Shown here piece by piece: positions 11,315-20,632 of a DNA stretch of 64,000 nt. Position 1 is the stretch's first letter, and each line of letters opens with the position of its first letter. The stretch is from NCBI GenBank assembly GCA_040437565.1, contig JBDOQK010000016.1, forward strand, positions 434,001 through 498,000, read 5' to 3'. Both the position numbers and the translations under genes were made by a program. Source of the DNA: Albugo candida. Its lineage: Eukaryota > Oomycota > Peronosporomycetes > Albuginales. The notes below the pieces were generated by a model. It was not told the DNA's origin. It saw nothing but the letters and a program-made list of their open reading frames with translations, and did no database searches.

Positions 11315-12286
11315 TTATTCGCCCTTCTTTTTCTTCTCCTTCTTCTTCTTCTTTTCCTCTTTCTTCCGCTTTTTTCGCTCTTGCTGTAATTCTTCAAAAG
11401 TGGAACGATACGTCTTCAATTTGGAAAAGTACAATTGCTCCAATTCCAAAGCCATTTGATGAACGGGTTCTCCCATTCGATTGAAAGTCGTGGCATTCTT
11501 TACTAATTGTTGCACATCATGAGAGAACTGATCGATTTTATGATACTCGGCCTTTTCGACTTTTTCCTTCATTCGAGTGAGATCCATAGGCTCTTTTACA
11601 TACTCAAAGTATGTAGGGACTCCAAGTCGTTTGCAGTTGTCCCGAGTTATCTTCTACAGAGCGTTCGTCAGACATCACACTTGTGCGCATTGAAATAGCA
11701 AAGAGGTACCTGAATAAACGGGTTACTAGGCTTCCCGTGAACGATCCATTTTGTCCATGTGACGTCGCGTAATTCCAAGATGAGAGGTGCAAGGATCTTT
11801 TGCAACATGGTCGCATCTTCACGTTCTCGTTTACGTCTCTTTTTTTCTTTTTTGTCTTCGTTTTTCCCCTTCACCTTCTCTGACGTACTGGATGCTTTGA
11901 TATCAGAAGTCGCTGCTTGTGACGTAGGAGAACGTACTGTTCCTGTGTTTTTCCCATCTTTCTCTGTGAGTTGATCATTTATGTAATATTTCACGCTATA
12001 TAATCGTGTGAGTTGTACCTTTGGATCGTTGCACAAGCATTCCCGGTTTTGATCCTGCAGGAAGCTGAAACGCGGCGCGAAGGAGATTCTCGGGTAATGG
12101 CTGGATGGGTCGATCGAATGGAACGCCATCCAGTAATCCCACAAGATTACTTTTCACATCCTTTGCACTTGCGGTAACAAAATTGGTGTTATTACCACAC
12201 ACACCGCGTAAGAGGTGATGATATGTTTGCGGGAGCTGAGTCGTATTCATTTTCTCAATATAAGTATCTAACTGATATTCTTGCAT
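11315..12286 (-). CDS. bromodomain protein
   Basis: Three exons on the minus strand: 12286-12019, 11963-11710 and 11653-11315. The GT-AG introns are 55 bp (phase 1) and 56 bp (phase 0), and the product is 286 aa. The bromodomain spans roughly residues 140-250. The first helix is MLQKILAPLILELRD, the ZA loop carries YFEYVKEPMDL, and the segment KNATTFNRMGEP keeps the acetyl-lysine-binding Asn (FN, where most bromodomains have YN). The N-terminal third is without motif, the middle is Lys/Glu-rich (likely nuclear localisation), and the C-terminus is an extreme Lys/Glu tail. There is no ET domain, so it is not a classical BET protein. The start is fixed by an in-frame TGA upstream. By family it would read acetylated histones. 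It lies 376 bp downstream of GCL on the same strand. Confidence 0.85.
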
Positions 12287-12662
12287 CAGATTATTGTAAT
12301 GGATTCCATCATTTTCAACTATTCAAACATAGGTTGAGTGTGATAGGTTCAGTGTTGGCACATAAAGGAAACTTTCTAGCGCTTGCAACGAGCGTGAAGA
12401 AACGTACTGTTCTCTCGTATGAGATAAACGTCTGAAGTCATTAGAAGCAATTCTCCAATATTATGTAACCCTGCCCTAAACACTCCAAGGGTCAAGTTCG
12501 GAATATCATGTAAGATATTATTGTAAGCACTACTAAAAAACTTGTAAATCGTTGGTTATCACTGTGGTTAATAGTAAACTCATTGAAGGTGCTCGCTTAC
12601 GAAACGTAAGATACGAACTGACAACGAAATTAGAGCTGTAACATTATAATTCTACGTGTTCC
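12287..12662. other. intergenic between GCL and the bromodomain gene
   Basis: A 376-bp AT-rich spacer. It must hold the GCL terminator and the bromodomain gene promoter. I see no clear motif. Confidence 0.5.
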
Positions 12663-14953
12663 TTACCCACACTCACACGATCCCGTTCGACGTTGAACAT
12701 ACCGTTGCAGTAATTTTTGACGCATGGAAGCCTGTACACCATCCGTCTTCAGTGGAACTTGATATTTTGCTTGACCTCGAACGGGTTCAATCTTGAAGTC
12801 ACCAAGTAAGTCCGGACAATGTTTTACACCTTCTCCGATATCTTGACAATTTACCAGTAAATCGTAAGCGATTGAAGATGAGACAACGGAATCTTTTTTG
12901 TACTCTGGATGTCCCCTCACAAACCGACGCATCCATGTTGCTATTGTTGGCAATTCGCCAGTCGCTCTTTTGATAATAAGATCCAAGTACTTTAATATAG
13001 TCTGTCGTGTAACATCATCGCATTCGATATAGTCCAAGTACGCGTATATGATTGGGATCAATCCAGTAAAATAGGATCCTTTACCCATCATAATTTCGGC
13101 AATTGTCATAAGTTCGTATCGATCAGGGTCTTCATGGAACGCGCATCGGACATTCTCAGATGCACAATCGCCTACTTCGGGTGGCGCTAAATGACATCGA
13201 AAGTAAAATTTCTCATTCAATACGGCATTGATACGATGAGCGGCTTCCATGTTCTCATTCACTTTGGACAATGGAATGTACAAATTGAGATCAAATGTGA
13301 GAATCACACGCGACAAAAGTGCGACGAAAACGGTGTAAGCTGCATTTTCAAAGTCTGTCAGTTGAATTTCCATAGAGCGAAACTCGGTCCGCCAGCCAAC
13401 ATGAATTTTTGCTGACTGATGTTGCGATGTGTATGGTGGTGGAGGCTTCCAGCGGACTGTTTGCCAGTTTGTTGATTGAATATTTTCGAAATGATCTGTT
13501 TCAGTTGCATTATCCAAATGCAGACGCTGTTTGTAAATGACCAATGGATCGCGATTGAAAAGATGGGAAATATGAAGGGAGAGCAAATGATCCACACCAT
13601 GATCAGTCAGTGTCTGGTACGATTGCTCGTCGTATGGGACTTCGACGTCATTGTACTTAAGTGTCGAAGAATGAGGATCCAAGCCGGACTTATGATTGCA
13701 AATGTATGTCGAGATGCCTTCATACCGAGATTTGGGGAGTCGTTTACAGCCATTGCCAGCCATTTTTGCGTATGCCGCTTGAACTGCTGGATCAGTGGGA
13801 GCAGTGGTTAGACCTAATTCTTGTGGTGTGCGATCATCTACAGCAGCTGAAATGGTTGCCCATCGAACATCCGTGTCTGCTAATCGGCCCTTTAAGATCG
13901 GTGTGGCTGCTGTGAGGGCCAACATAATTGGCGATAAGACACCCAGATGATCATACAAGTGTCGAGATTCGCCAATATTTTTGGCTTGAAAAGTTACTTG
14001 CAGGCAGCACATTCCCATCCCAAAGGCCATGCAATCCATATGTATGAAACCAGGGTATGGCTCAGGAAGAGGATTCTCACAAGATACACGTTTTCCGTCC
14101 ATAGCATTAGAAGCAGCTTTATCGATATCAGTACTCCTATCAAACACGATCTCTGATGATATCGCCGCCTCAGCTGGTTGGTCGGCCTTTTTGGACTCAT
14201 AACTGGGCCGGGATCGCTCAGCATTCCAAATATGATGCTCTTCGATCAACCGAGCTTCTGTGTAGATATCTCTGAATAATGGAACACGAATATCGATCTT
14301 TCGCTTTCGGCGCTTTCGAATGTTCCGCGTGAGTGCCGCAAAGCGAGGATGTGGATTGATGACATCGTCACTCACATACTGAGATAGCGCGATGGGGCCA
14401 TTCGGGGAAGAAGGTGGATCTGTGAAAACCCCAACACCAAGAAGCGGAAATGCAGTGATGGTTGGAGCGATCTCGTCTTCGGCTAAGACTTCCAGGAGAC
14501 GGGCACGGCGAAGACGCATATTTGCTTCGACTTTGCGTAAATCATTGGTAAAACCTCCATACGGAACTTTTGGTGTTCCTTCGATCATCCATGCGCTACA
14601 TTCAAAACACATCACTATACAAGCGTAGTTATCTCGTAGTTAAAAGTGTACCCATATTCTGGCACCCATTGACATCCATCTTCATGTCCAGGCTGATTAT
14701 GTTTGGCTTCTTTTTGCTCGAGTTGCGATAAGAGTTCAGCGGCACGAAGTGAGAGTGTTGCTTTTCTTGTAGCCTTGTCCAAACGGAAGATACCGTATTC
14801 GAGTTCGTCCCCCCATTGAAGCACGTCACCCTCGATACCTTTGACACGATCATAAATATGAAGAAACTGATCGATTCCATTAGCTCGAACATGCTGAAGC
14901 CAGTCTAGAGCTTCTTCCCATTCCATGGGGCTACCATTGACCAGCAGTCCCAT
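12663..14953 (-). CDS. GCL: glutamate-cysteine ligase (gamma-glutamylcysteine synthetase)
   Basis: Catalyses the ATP-dependent joining of glutamate and cysteine, the first and rate-limiting step of glutathione synthesis, in the cytosol. Two exons: 14953-14652 and 14595-12663, with a 56-bp GT-AG intron splitting the Gly codon of PEYG|AWMIEGTP; 744 aa. The start MGLLVNGSPMEWEEALDW matches the eukaryotic GCL N-terminus, and an in-frame TGA lies just upstream. Family motifs include QWGDELEYG, WMIEGTPKVPYGG, VEANMRLRRARLL and MDCMAFGMGMCCLQVTF. It is about 100 residues longer than the human catalytic subunit, mainly through a charged insert after RDIYTEARLIEEHH (about residues 240-300). Divergent from TPK across a 200-bp region containing an N gap. 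Confidence 0.95.
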
Positions 14954-14987
14954 GATGATTCAGGATCACCAGCGATCAAATAGTGGG

Positions 14988-15087
14988 NNNNNNNNNNNNN
15001 NNNNNNNNNNNNNNNNNNNNNNNNNNNNNNNNNNNNNNNNNNNNNNNNNNNNNNNNNNNNNNNNNNNNNNNNNNNNNNNNNNNNNNN
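14988..15087. other. N gap without flanking repeat
   Basis: 100 Ns in the shared promoter region of GCL (minus) and TPK (plus). The flanks do not repeat, so real promoter sequence is missing. Confidence 0.9.
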
Positions 15088-15153
15088 GACTACAGACCCC
15101 AGACCTTCTCGCTCGTACTTTATGTGTCCCACACTATATACACGAGGATTGCC

Positions 15154-15963
15154 ATGCCACGATATTCAACGCGATATTGGAGTCAGCGCGACCCTTCTTT
15201 GCCTCAAGCAAGCTTACCCAAAATAGCAGTGATTCTGTTGAATTATAAAAATTTTGGTTGGAAAATACCTAGTTATGTCAACGCTCAATCACAACAGGGC
15301 AGTCGTGAGCTATTTTGTCATTTATGGAGCAGCGCGCACGTGACAATCTGTGCGGATGGAGGAGCCAACTGCTTGTACGATGAAGCCACAAAAGTCGAAG
15401 CAGAAAGCATTTTTTTGCCAAAATATATAAAAGGTGACTTAGATTCCCTTCGACCAGCAGTGCGAGCATTCTACGAGCAGCGCGGAAGCGAAATAATACA
15501 AGACCTCGATCAAGATTCGAATGACTTGGATAAATGCTTGAATTTACTATGGGATAAACAAGAAGAAATAAGTTCTGGAATGTTTTCTGTCGTAATTTTT
15601 GGTGGAATGGGTGGGCGCTTTGATCAGGAAATGCAAAATATAAATTGCTTGTTTCGGTATCAATCGAAATTTCAGGAGATTTGTTTGGTATCGGAAAGTA
15701 CTACAGCACGTTTGTTGGTAGCTGGAAGTCATGAGATTGAGCCCAACTTGGAGTATGAGACCGGAGTATGCGGGATCATCCCGCTTGGGGGGCCGTGCCG
15801 GAAGCTGACAACGGAGGGCTTGCAGTGGGACGTGACAGATCGGTATTCAGGATTTGGAGAAATGGTTAGCACCTCCAACCTTATCAAAGAAAAGCGCGTA
15901 TTGATTCAGAATTCGGATCCGGTGATTTGGACCACAGAACTACATGGCACTGAGTATTCCTGA
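15154..15963 (+). CDS. TPK1: thiamine pyrophosphokinase
   Basis: Transfers pyrophosphate from ATP to thiamine to make the cofactor thiamine diphosphate; cytosolic. A single exon of 269 aa from the ATG at 15154 (MPRYSTRYWSQRDPSLPQAS). Conserved family motifs appear in order: ICADGGANCLYDE (substrate/ATP site), YIKGDLDSL (metal-binding Asp), QDLDQDSNDLDKC (Asp/Lys region), FGGMGGRFDQEMQNI, and the C-terminal beta domain with IIPLGGPCRKLTTEGLQWD. The length is close to that of the human enzyme. The frame is open upstream into the N gap, so a slightly longer N-terminus cannot be excluded, but homology starts after this ATG. Confidence 0.95.
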   Translation: MPRYSTRYWSQRDPSLPQASLPKIAVILLNYKNFGWKIPSYVNAQSQQGSRELFCHLWSSAHVTICADGGANCLYDEATKVEAESIFLPKYIKGDLDSLRPAVRAFYEQRGSEIIQDLDQDSNDLDKCLNLLWDKQEEISSGMFSVVIFGGMGGRFDQEMQNINCLFRYQSKFQEICLVSESTTARLLVAGSHEIEPNLEYETGVCGIIPLGGPCRKLTTEGLQWDVTDRYSGFGEMVSTSNLIKEKRVLIQNSDPVIWTTELHGTEYS

Positions 15964-16129
15964 AAGTACTACGACTTTTCGATTTTTTATGCTGTTGCGT
16001 ACTATTCCAATTTCAATTTCTGAGAGCTTATTTCTGTCGCTTTCTCGTGAGTGGCCATGTAGCGTAGTATTGCGCGTTCGAGGCCCATGCATTGCGTACA
16101 GTAAGTCAGATGCCTGTTTGGCTGATTTT

Positions 16130-16234
16130 ATTCAGCACGACTAGTTTCAGCACTCTAAACGCTTCGATCGTAGGTGACTGTCACAAAGTCTTGCAACAGA
16201 GAGCAAAATAGTACTGAAACTAGTCTTGCTGAAT
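16130..16234. repeat. inverted repeat downstream of TPK
   Basis: The 25-bp arms at 16130-16154 and 16210-16234 are complementary at 23 of 25 positions and contain the palindrome ACTAGT; the spacer is 55 bp. It could be a small hairpin or a remnant of a short inverted-repeat element. Confidence 0.75.
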
Positions 16235-17264
16235 GATATCAGTCATTTCTGATGTTCACATTGCGAGGTCCAAGTGGCTCTTTGTGTGTTCTCTGCATAG
16301 TGTGGTCACATTGAAAAGGTATTACCGCAAGGAACACTCGTGTGCACATATCGATTGACACATAATATTGGAGTAGGTAACTGGCGATTTATAAGCTTGT
16401 GTGGTATCATTATTTTTTGCAAGCTGATCGCATCAAGCTATGCAAACTGTGTGGGTAGTGTGGGCATACTACATTGATCGCAATTATAAAGTCATAACTT
16501 CGCATCAATTGTGTAAGGCTCAACGAAACTCGAACATCAAATTACCCATAGCATGGAACTTCGTCGACTCGGCCATCTGTGTTCTCTCACGTGGGTATAA
16601 TTCACAGTTGAGTCGAAGCATCCAATTACCAGAAAAGTAGAAACATGCACATCCAAGCTTGCCACAATCAATCGAACTTGATTCTCATTACATACAGTCG
16701 TCACATTCAGAATCAATTGACTACTTACTGAACACCAGTGCCAGCGAAGAGAAAGTAGAATTCAGCATGCAATAAAGACAATGACAAGTGTAAGGGAAAC
16801 ATTGATGCTACACTATGTCGCTGTTCCACATGGAAAAACTTTGATGTTGTTTGAGCTACTAAAAGTCAGCCATACACATTTGGCATCACAAGGATTACAC
16901 TACTATACCATTTTGCCGCTGTTTTGCTACTCCAATGTTATTTCCCGCTGCTCTTTCTTCTTTTCCTATCAAATGGAATAAAAAAAGCTCATTGTGGCAG
17001 AATTTACAAGTGCGCGGCTCAATGCCTTTACATAGGGCATTTTGCTAAATGCACAAATGTAAATGCCCTTTTACATAAATATACAAACAATTGTTCGATA
17101 AGTCATGTGCGCATTTAGTAGGAATTATCTGAATCGTTATGTAGATTTAAATTCTCATGCTGTAATTCCCTAACTTTCATGGAGCAGCAACGTAGTAAGA
17201 GACCCAAAATCATACTGTACAGTTCACAGATACATTATATACTGATACGTATGATATGCACTTT

Positions 17265-17304
17265 CCCTGCCTCCCTGCCTCCATGCCTCCATGCCTCCAT
17301 GCGC
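17265..17304 (+). repeat. five tandem 8-bp units
   Basis: Five copies of an 8-mer: CCCTGCCT twice, CCATGCCT twice, then CCATGCGC. A minisatellite-like tract upstream of the GIP-like gene. Confidence 0.85.
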
Positions 17305-17562
17305 AGTGTGCAGTAAATCCAGGGTATCGGCGTTGCAATTAGACGCGATCCATCAACAGTGCAGCACGAATGCACTGTGACTGTGTTGCTACAAATCACC
17401 GTGACCAACGGAGTATATGCTTGAACTGGCGAGACACACTTTTAGTATCATGTCATCGATGTATAAGCGCTACTTCAATTGACAAAAATAGAGTAGATAC
17501 TGAGATCCGTGCTCTATCGTTCAGTACGCTTTATTCATCGTCTTGAGTGAGTGTACAACGCA

Positions 17563-18162
17563 ATGTTCGCGCGACTATCGTTCATCGGTTTAATTCTCAG
17601 CAGCCATGTCACTGACATGTATGGTTTCAATTTCAAGAATCGTTGTGGATCACGGACGCAAAAAAATGTATTATCGGTAGCGGTAGGAGCGCTTACCAAT
17701 GCATCAGATCCTGATGGTATCGCCTACTGCGTGGCAACTCTGGTCGACGCAACTCACGTTGTAACCGCAACCAGTTGCCCTTTATTGGTAGATGCGAATG
17801 CACTAAATCGGCCAGCGTATTTTGCATACAAGATCACGCAACAAGGGTTACCTTTTTTTGTCAAGGTGAATAAGCTNNNNNNNNNNNNNNNNNNNNNNNN
17901 NNNNNNNNNNNNNNNNNNNNNNNNNNNNNNNNNNNNNNNNNNNNNNNNNNNNNNNNNNNNNNNNNNNNNNNNNNNNCTATTAAGTCAAAATTCCGAATGT
18001 AAGCTTATAAGCAGCTTATGCGAATGTCTACATTTAGACATTTTCGACAATGCAAAATATTTGCGCACCTGCATCATCGATGGCATTCTGTCCACTTGCG
18101 CGCAGTCAGCTCTAGGCCCACTAGCATATGGAAGGCTTCCTTCTCGTCTCCATGGAGCTTAA
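17563..18162 (+). CDS. secreted S1-protease homologue, GIP-like, catalytically degenerate
   Basis: The start is ATG 17563. MFARLSFIGLILSSHVTDMY is a probable signal peptide. The trypsin-fold core follows: VLSVAVGALTN, then YCVATLVDATHVVTATSCPL, which corresponds to the region around the catalytic His (TAAHC in active trypsins) but has Ser in place of His. After an N gap (17877-17976) the frame continues with Cys-rich sequence ending STCAQSALGPLAY, where the active-site GDSGGPL would be. Oomycete glucanase-inhibitor proteins are S1 homologues with a disrupted triad, so this could inhibit a host glucanase (inference). The frame stops soon after the Ser-site region. Another frame continues MELNREKELIGGSHLC before its own stop, which suggests a 3' frameshift or truncation. 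True gap length is unknown. Confidence 0.5.
   Translation: MFARLSFIGLILSSHVTDMYGFNFKNRCGSRTQKNVLSVAVGALTNASDPDGIAYCVATLVDATHVVTATSCPLLVDANALNRPAYFAYKITQQGLPFFVKVNKXXXXXXXXXXXXXXXXXXXXXXXXXXXXXXXXXXLLSQNSECKLISSLCECLHLDIFDNAKYLRTCIIDGILSTCAQSALGPLAYGRLPSRLHGA
17877..17976. other. N gap inside the GIP-like gene
   Basis: The flanks do not repeat, so coding sequence is truly missing between the His-site and Ser-site regions. Confidence 0.9.
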
Positions 18163-19625
18163 CAGAGAAAAGGAACTGATTGGGGGGAGCCATTTATGCA
18201 CGTGAGACCTTTGTGGGTACTACTTCAGTACCTTATAGCGGATGTATGTCCGCGAATGACTGATCGCGTTTGGGTTCAATGTGACCATTTGGAGCACTTG
18301 ACACTATTTCCCATGTGATATCATAGAAGCTCTGCATTGCACACTGCCAGAGGTTGAATTCCTGCGCTTGTGGCTTGTGTGGAGGGGTTGTAAATGGAAG
18401 GCGCTGAGATCAAGTGGTCTGGAAATCGGTTTTGTCGTATCGTTATGGATCCCATTACAATACAAATGTTTTGTTTGTGCGCTTGGTCGTCAACATGCGA
18501 TAGCATACGATTGGATTGTCGTATGGGATGTAATTATGCAGCTTCTTATTTTGATCGGATGGATATCGTAACTTTTCATGAGGACGACGAAAAGAACTTG
18601 ACCAAGTCGAGGACGGAATCCATGTCTGTATCGCCTGTGTCATGCCATTGCTATTGATTTTGCTTTTGTGATGCTGAAAAATCGGTGGAGCATTTGGCGT
18701 TTCCACGATCGGCTCGGCTGGTGTAATATTGCACGAAAAGCAATAAAGTAGAAATCATAAAGCATGGATGTTTTGCTGCTGGCTCGATTCGATGGCGGAA
18801 TATTCGTTGCTTTCACTCAAATTTGCCTTTACTTTCGACACTGGTGCCTTTATATACGGTGGGCGACCATCCTGGACGACAGGTACCGAGAACGAATCCA
18901 ACTAGATCGATAAAAAGACGTATTTTGCGAGGCACCAAGATGAGCTCAGTGCTCGGCAATGTCGGGTTGAATTTGACTTTCGTTGTCCGATCTTTTACAC
19001 GACACACTCGATAATTGCTCTTGCCCGATTGAGAACAAGGAAAGTAAGGGTATATAGTAAGGCGAATCTATTCCTCTTGCTTCGGAAGGCTGAACGAAAA
19101 TAATGCGCCTGCCAGAAACTTAGTACCACCTCAGATCCCATGAGAACACCGAATAAAAATACCTGCTGCTTCGATGCTTTTCTTCAGATGTTTGCGTGTA
19201 TAGCAATTGCTGGTTGTTGACTTCAGTATCTCGATATGTTGTCCTCTTTCTAAAACTGCGGACAATCCAATGGTGCAATTCTATCGACAGAGATTCTGGT
19301 TACATCGACGATAGTGAAGTGCAGCCTCTTTTTCCAGCACACGCGCTGAAGATTCGAAATTTGGTACAGTGCTTTGTATTGATAGAAGGAACAATCTCAT
19401 GATGGTCATATCTGCATTTTGAAATAGAGCTACAAAGTGCTGTCAAAGTATTATCAATGAAGCACGAATGAGCATCGATGGATGCTTTTTTGATGATTTG
19501 CTAGTATCATTCCGCTACAACTTTGCAAACGTTCCCGGCCAGATGTGATCGCGTCGATCTGGATTTTGAATTCTGTCCAGCTTATTACACGTCAATGTAT
19601 TACAAGAAAAAAATATTGTTTCTGT
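18163..19625. other. no supported gene
   Basis: About 1.46 kb. The first 150 bp hold out-of-frame remains of the GIP-like C-terminus. Beyond that, frames of up to about 87 codons exist on both strands, but I recognise none of them and see no clear splice structure. Confidence 0.45.
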
Positions 19626-20312
19626 CTAATTCAAGTAGAGAATTGTATCATCACATACAAGAGAGTTAGAAGAATAAAGACGTACCGAAGGACATTGAAA
19701 ATTGAGAACGTATGGACACTTTCGAACGACATCTTCACATATCGACAGACACGTTCGATGTCTCGCGTTTATGCCTTCCTGACATCTTTCCTTTCCAGAC
19801 GGATTGCGCTCCATGCAAATCGAGTGGTGGTACTCATCGTCAGGCTTGTCAAGTTTAGTACTATTCCCCGCATACCCACACTTTTGGAATTTGATGCTAC
19901 AAATCCAATACTTGTACGCTTCACGGCAGCTTTCACACGAGTGGAGGCTATATTTGAAGCTACATCCAAAACGCAGCAGAACTGTATTGACATTATCATA
20001 GTACATTTTTGCCATCGTATCTGAATCCAATCCATCTTTATCCTCTGAATCAACCACAGCAACGTAATCGATCATTGTGCAAAACGGCAACGAATTTTTC
20101 TTTATTGCGCGACATACAGGTGATTTTGGCTCCTCCCTAAAACGGAAAGCGCTAGTATCACTCGCTATACTCCAAAATATAACCAGAATGAGAATTGTTT
20201 TCCTCAGAAATCGACTTTGAGCGCTCGTAATCGCCGCGCGCTCTTTCATCAAGTTGAAGTTGATAAAAACTGTGAAAATGAATATGTCAGCATACTTGAC
20301 GGTTTTCTTCAT
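19626..20312 (-). CDS. secreted cysteine-rich protein resembling NALF/Mid1
   Basis: A 228-codon frame from ATG 20312. A later ATG at 20249 (MKERAAITSAQSRFL) would put the hydrophobic segment KTILILVIFWSIAS in a better signal-peptide or anchor position. The body is Cys-rich: FGCSFKYSLHSCESC, REAYKYWICSIKFQKC, CLSICEDVVRKCPYVL, then FQCPS and LVC. The order C..C..Y..W.C..F..C, then C...C....V..CP, resembles the cysteine-rich domain of NALF (FAM155) and yeast Mid1, auxiliary subunits of NALCN/Cch1-type four-domain cation channels. By that family it would sit outside the cell or in the ER lumen and assist a channel. This is pattern recognition by eye; a frizzled-type CRD is the alternative. Divergent from ATG2. 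Confidence 0.55.
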   Translation of the reverse strand: MKKTVKYADIFIFTVFINFNLMKERAAITSAQSRFLRKTILILVIFWSIASDTSAFRFREEPKSPVCRAIKKNSLPFCTMIDYVAVVDSEDKDGLDSDTMAKMYYDNVNTVLLRFGCSFKYSLHSCESCREAYKYWICSIKFQKCGYAGNSTKLDKPDDEYHHSICMERNPSGKERCQEGINARHRTCLSICEDVVRKCPYVLNFQCPSVRLYSSNSLVCDDTILYLN

Positions 20313-20632
20313 TCACGGTACTCGAAGAAAAAATCTCAACGTTTAAGTATTATAATTCAATCCGAAAGGAAATTATAANNNNNNNNNNNNNNNNNNNNNN
20401 NNNNNNNNNNNNNNNNNNNNNNNNNNNNNNNNNNNNNNNNNNNNNNNNNNNNNNNNNNNNNNNNNNNNNNNNNNNNNNAATTCAATCCGAAAGGAAATTA
20501 TAAACAAGAAGAGCATCCACGCGCGTTGTTTCTCGCTTGTCAAAATTCAGCAAACAGCAATTAAATTACCTTATCAGGCAAAATAGGTGATAAGAGTGTT
20601 GATCACTTGATTGAAAAGGGAAAGTTGAACTT
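20313..20632. promoter_or_regulatory. divergent promoter region with N gap
   Basis: The region between the starts of the NALF-like gene (minus) and ATG2 (plus). After removing the N gap 20379-20478 and the 25-bp repeated flank, only about 195 bp remain, so the two promoters must overlap or adjoin. No clear core element is visible. Confidence 0.45.
20354..20503. repeat. unmerged contig overlap around N gap 20379-20478
   Basis: The 25 bp at 20354-20378 are identical to 20479-20503. Confidence 0.85.

Larger units (their letters stand above)
15964..17562. other. intergenic, no supported gene
   Basis: About 1.6 kb between TPK and the GIP-like gene. It contains an inverted repeat (16130-16234) and a short tandem repeat (17265-17304), listed separately. 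Frames are short and without motifs. Confidence 0.55.

Noticed and set aside
17265-17304. A possible telomere-like or CRISPR-like tract
   Set aside because: Only five 8-bp units, no spacers and not a telomere motif; it is a short minisatellite.
18813-19007. A minus-strand frame of 64 codons between the GIP-like and NALF-like genes
   Set aside because: No motif, no splice support and no resemblance to neighbours.
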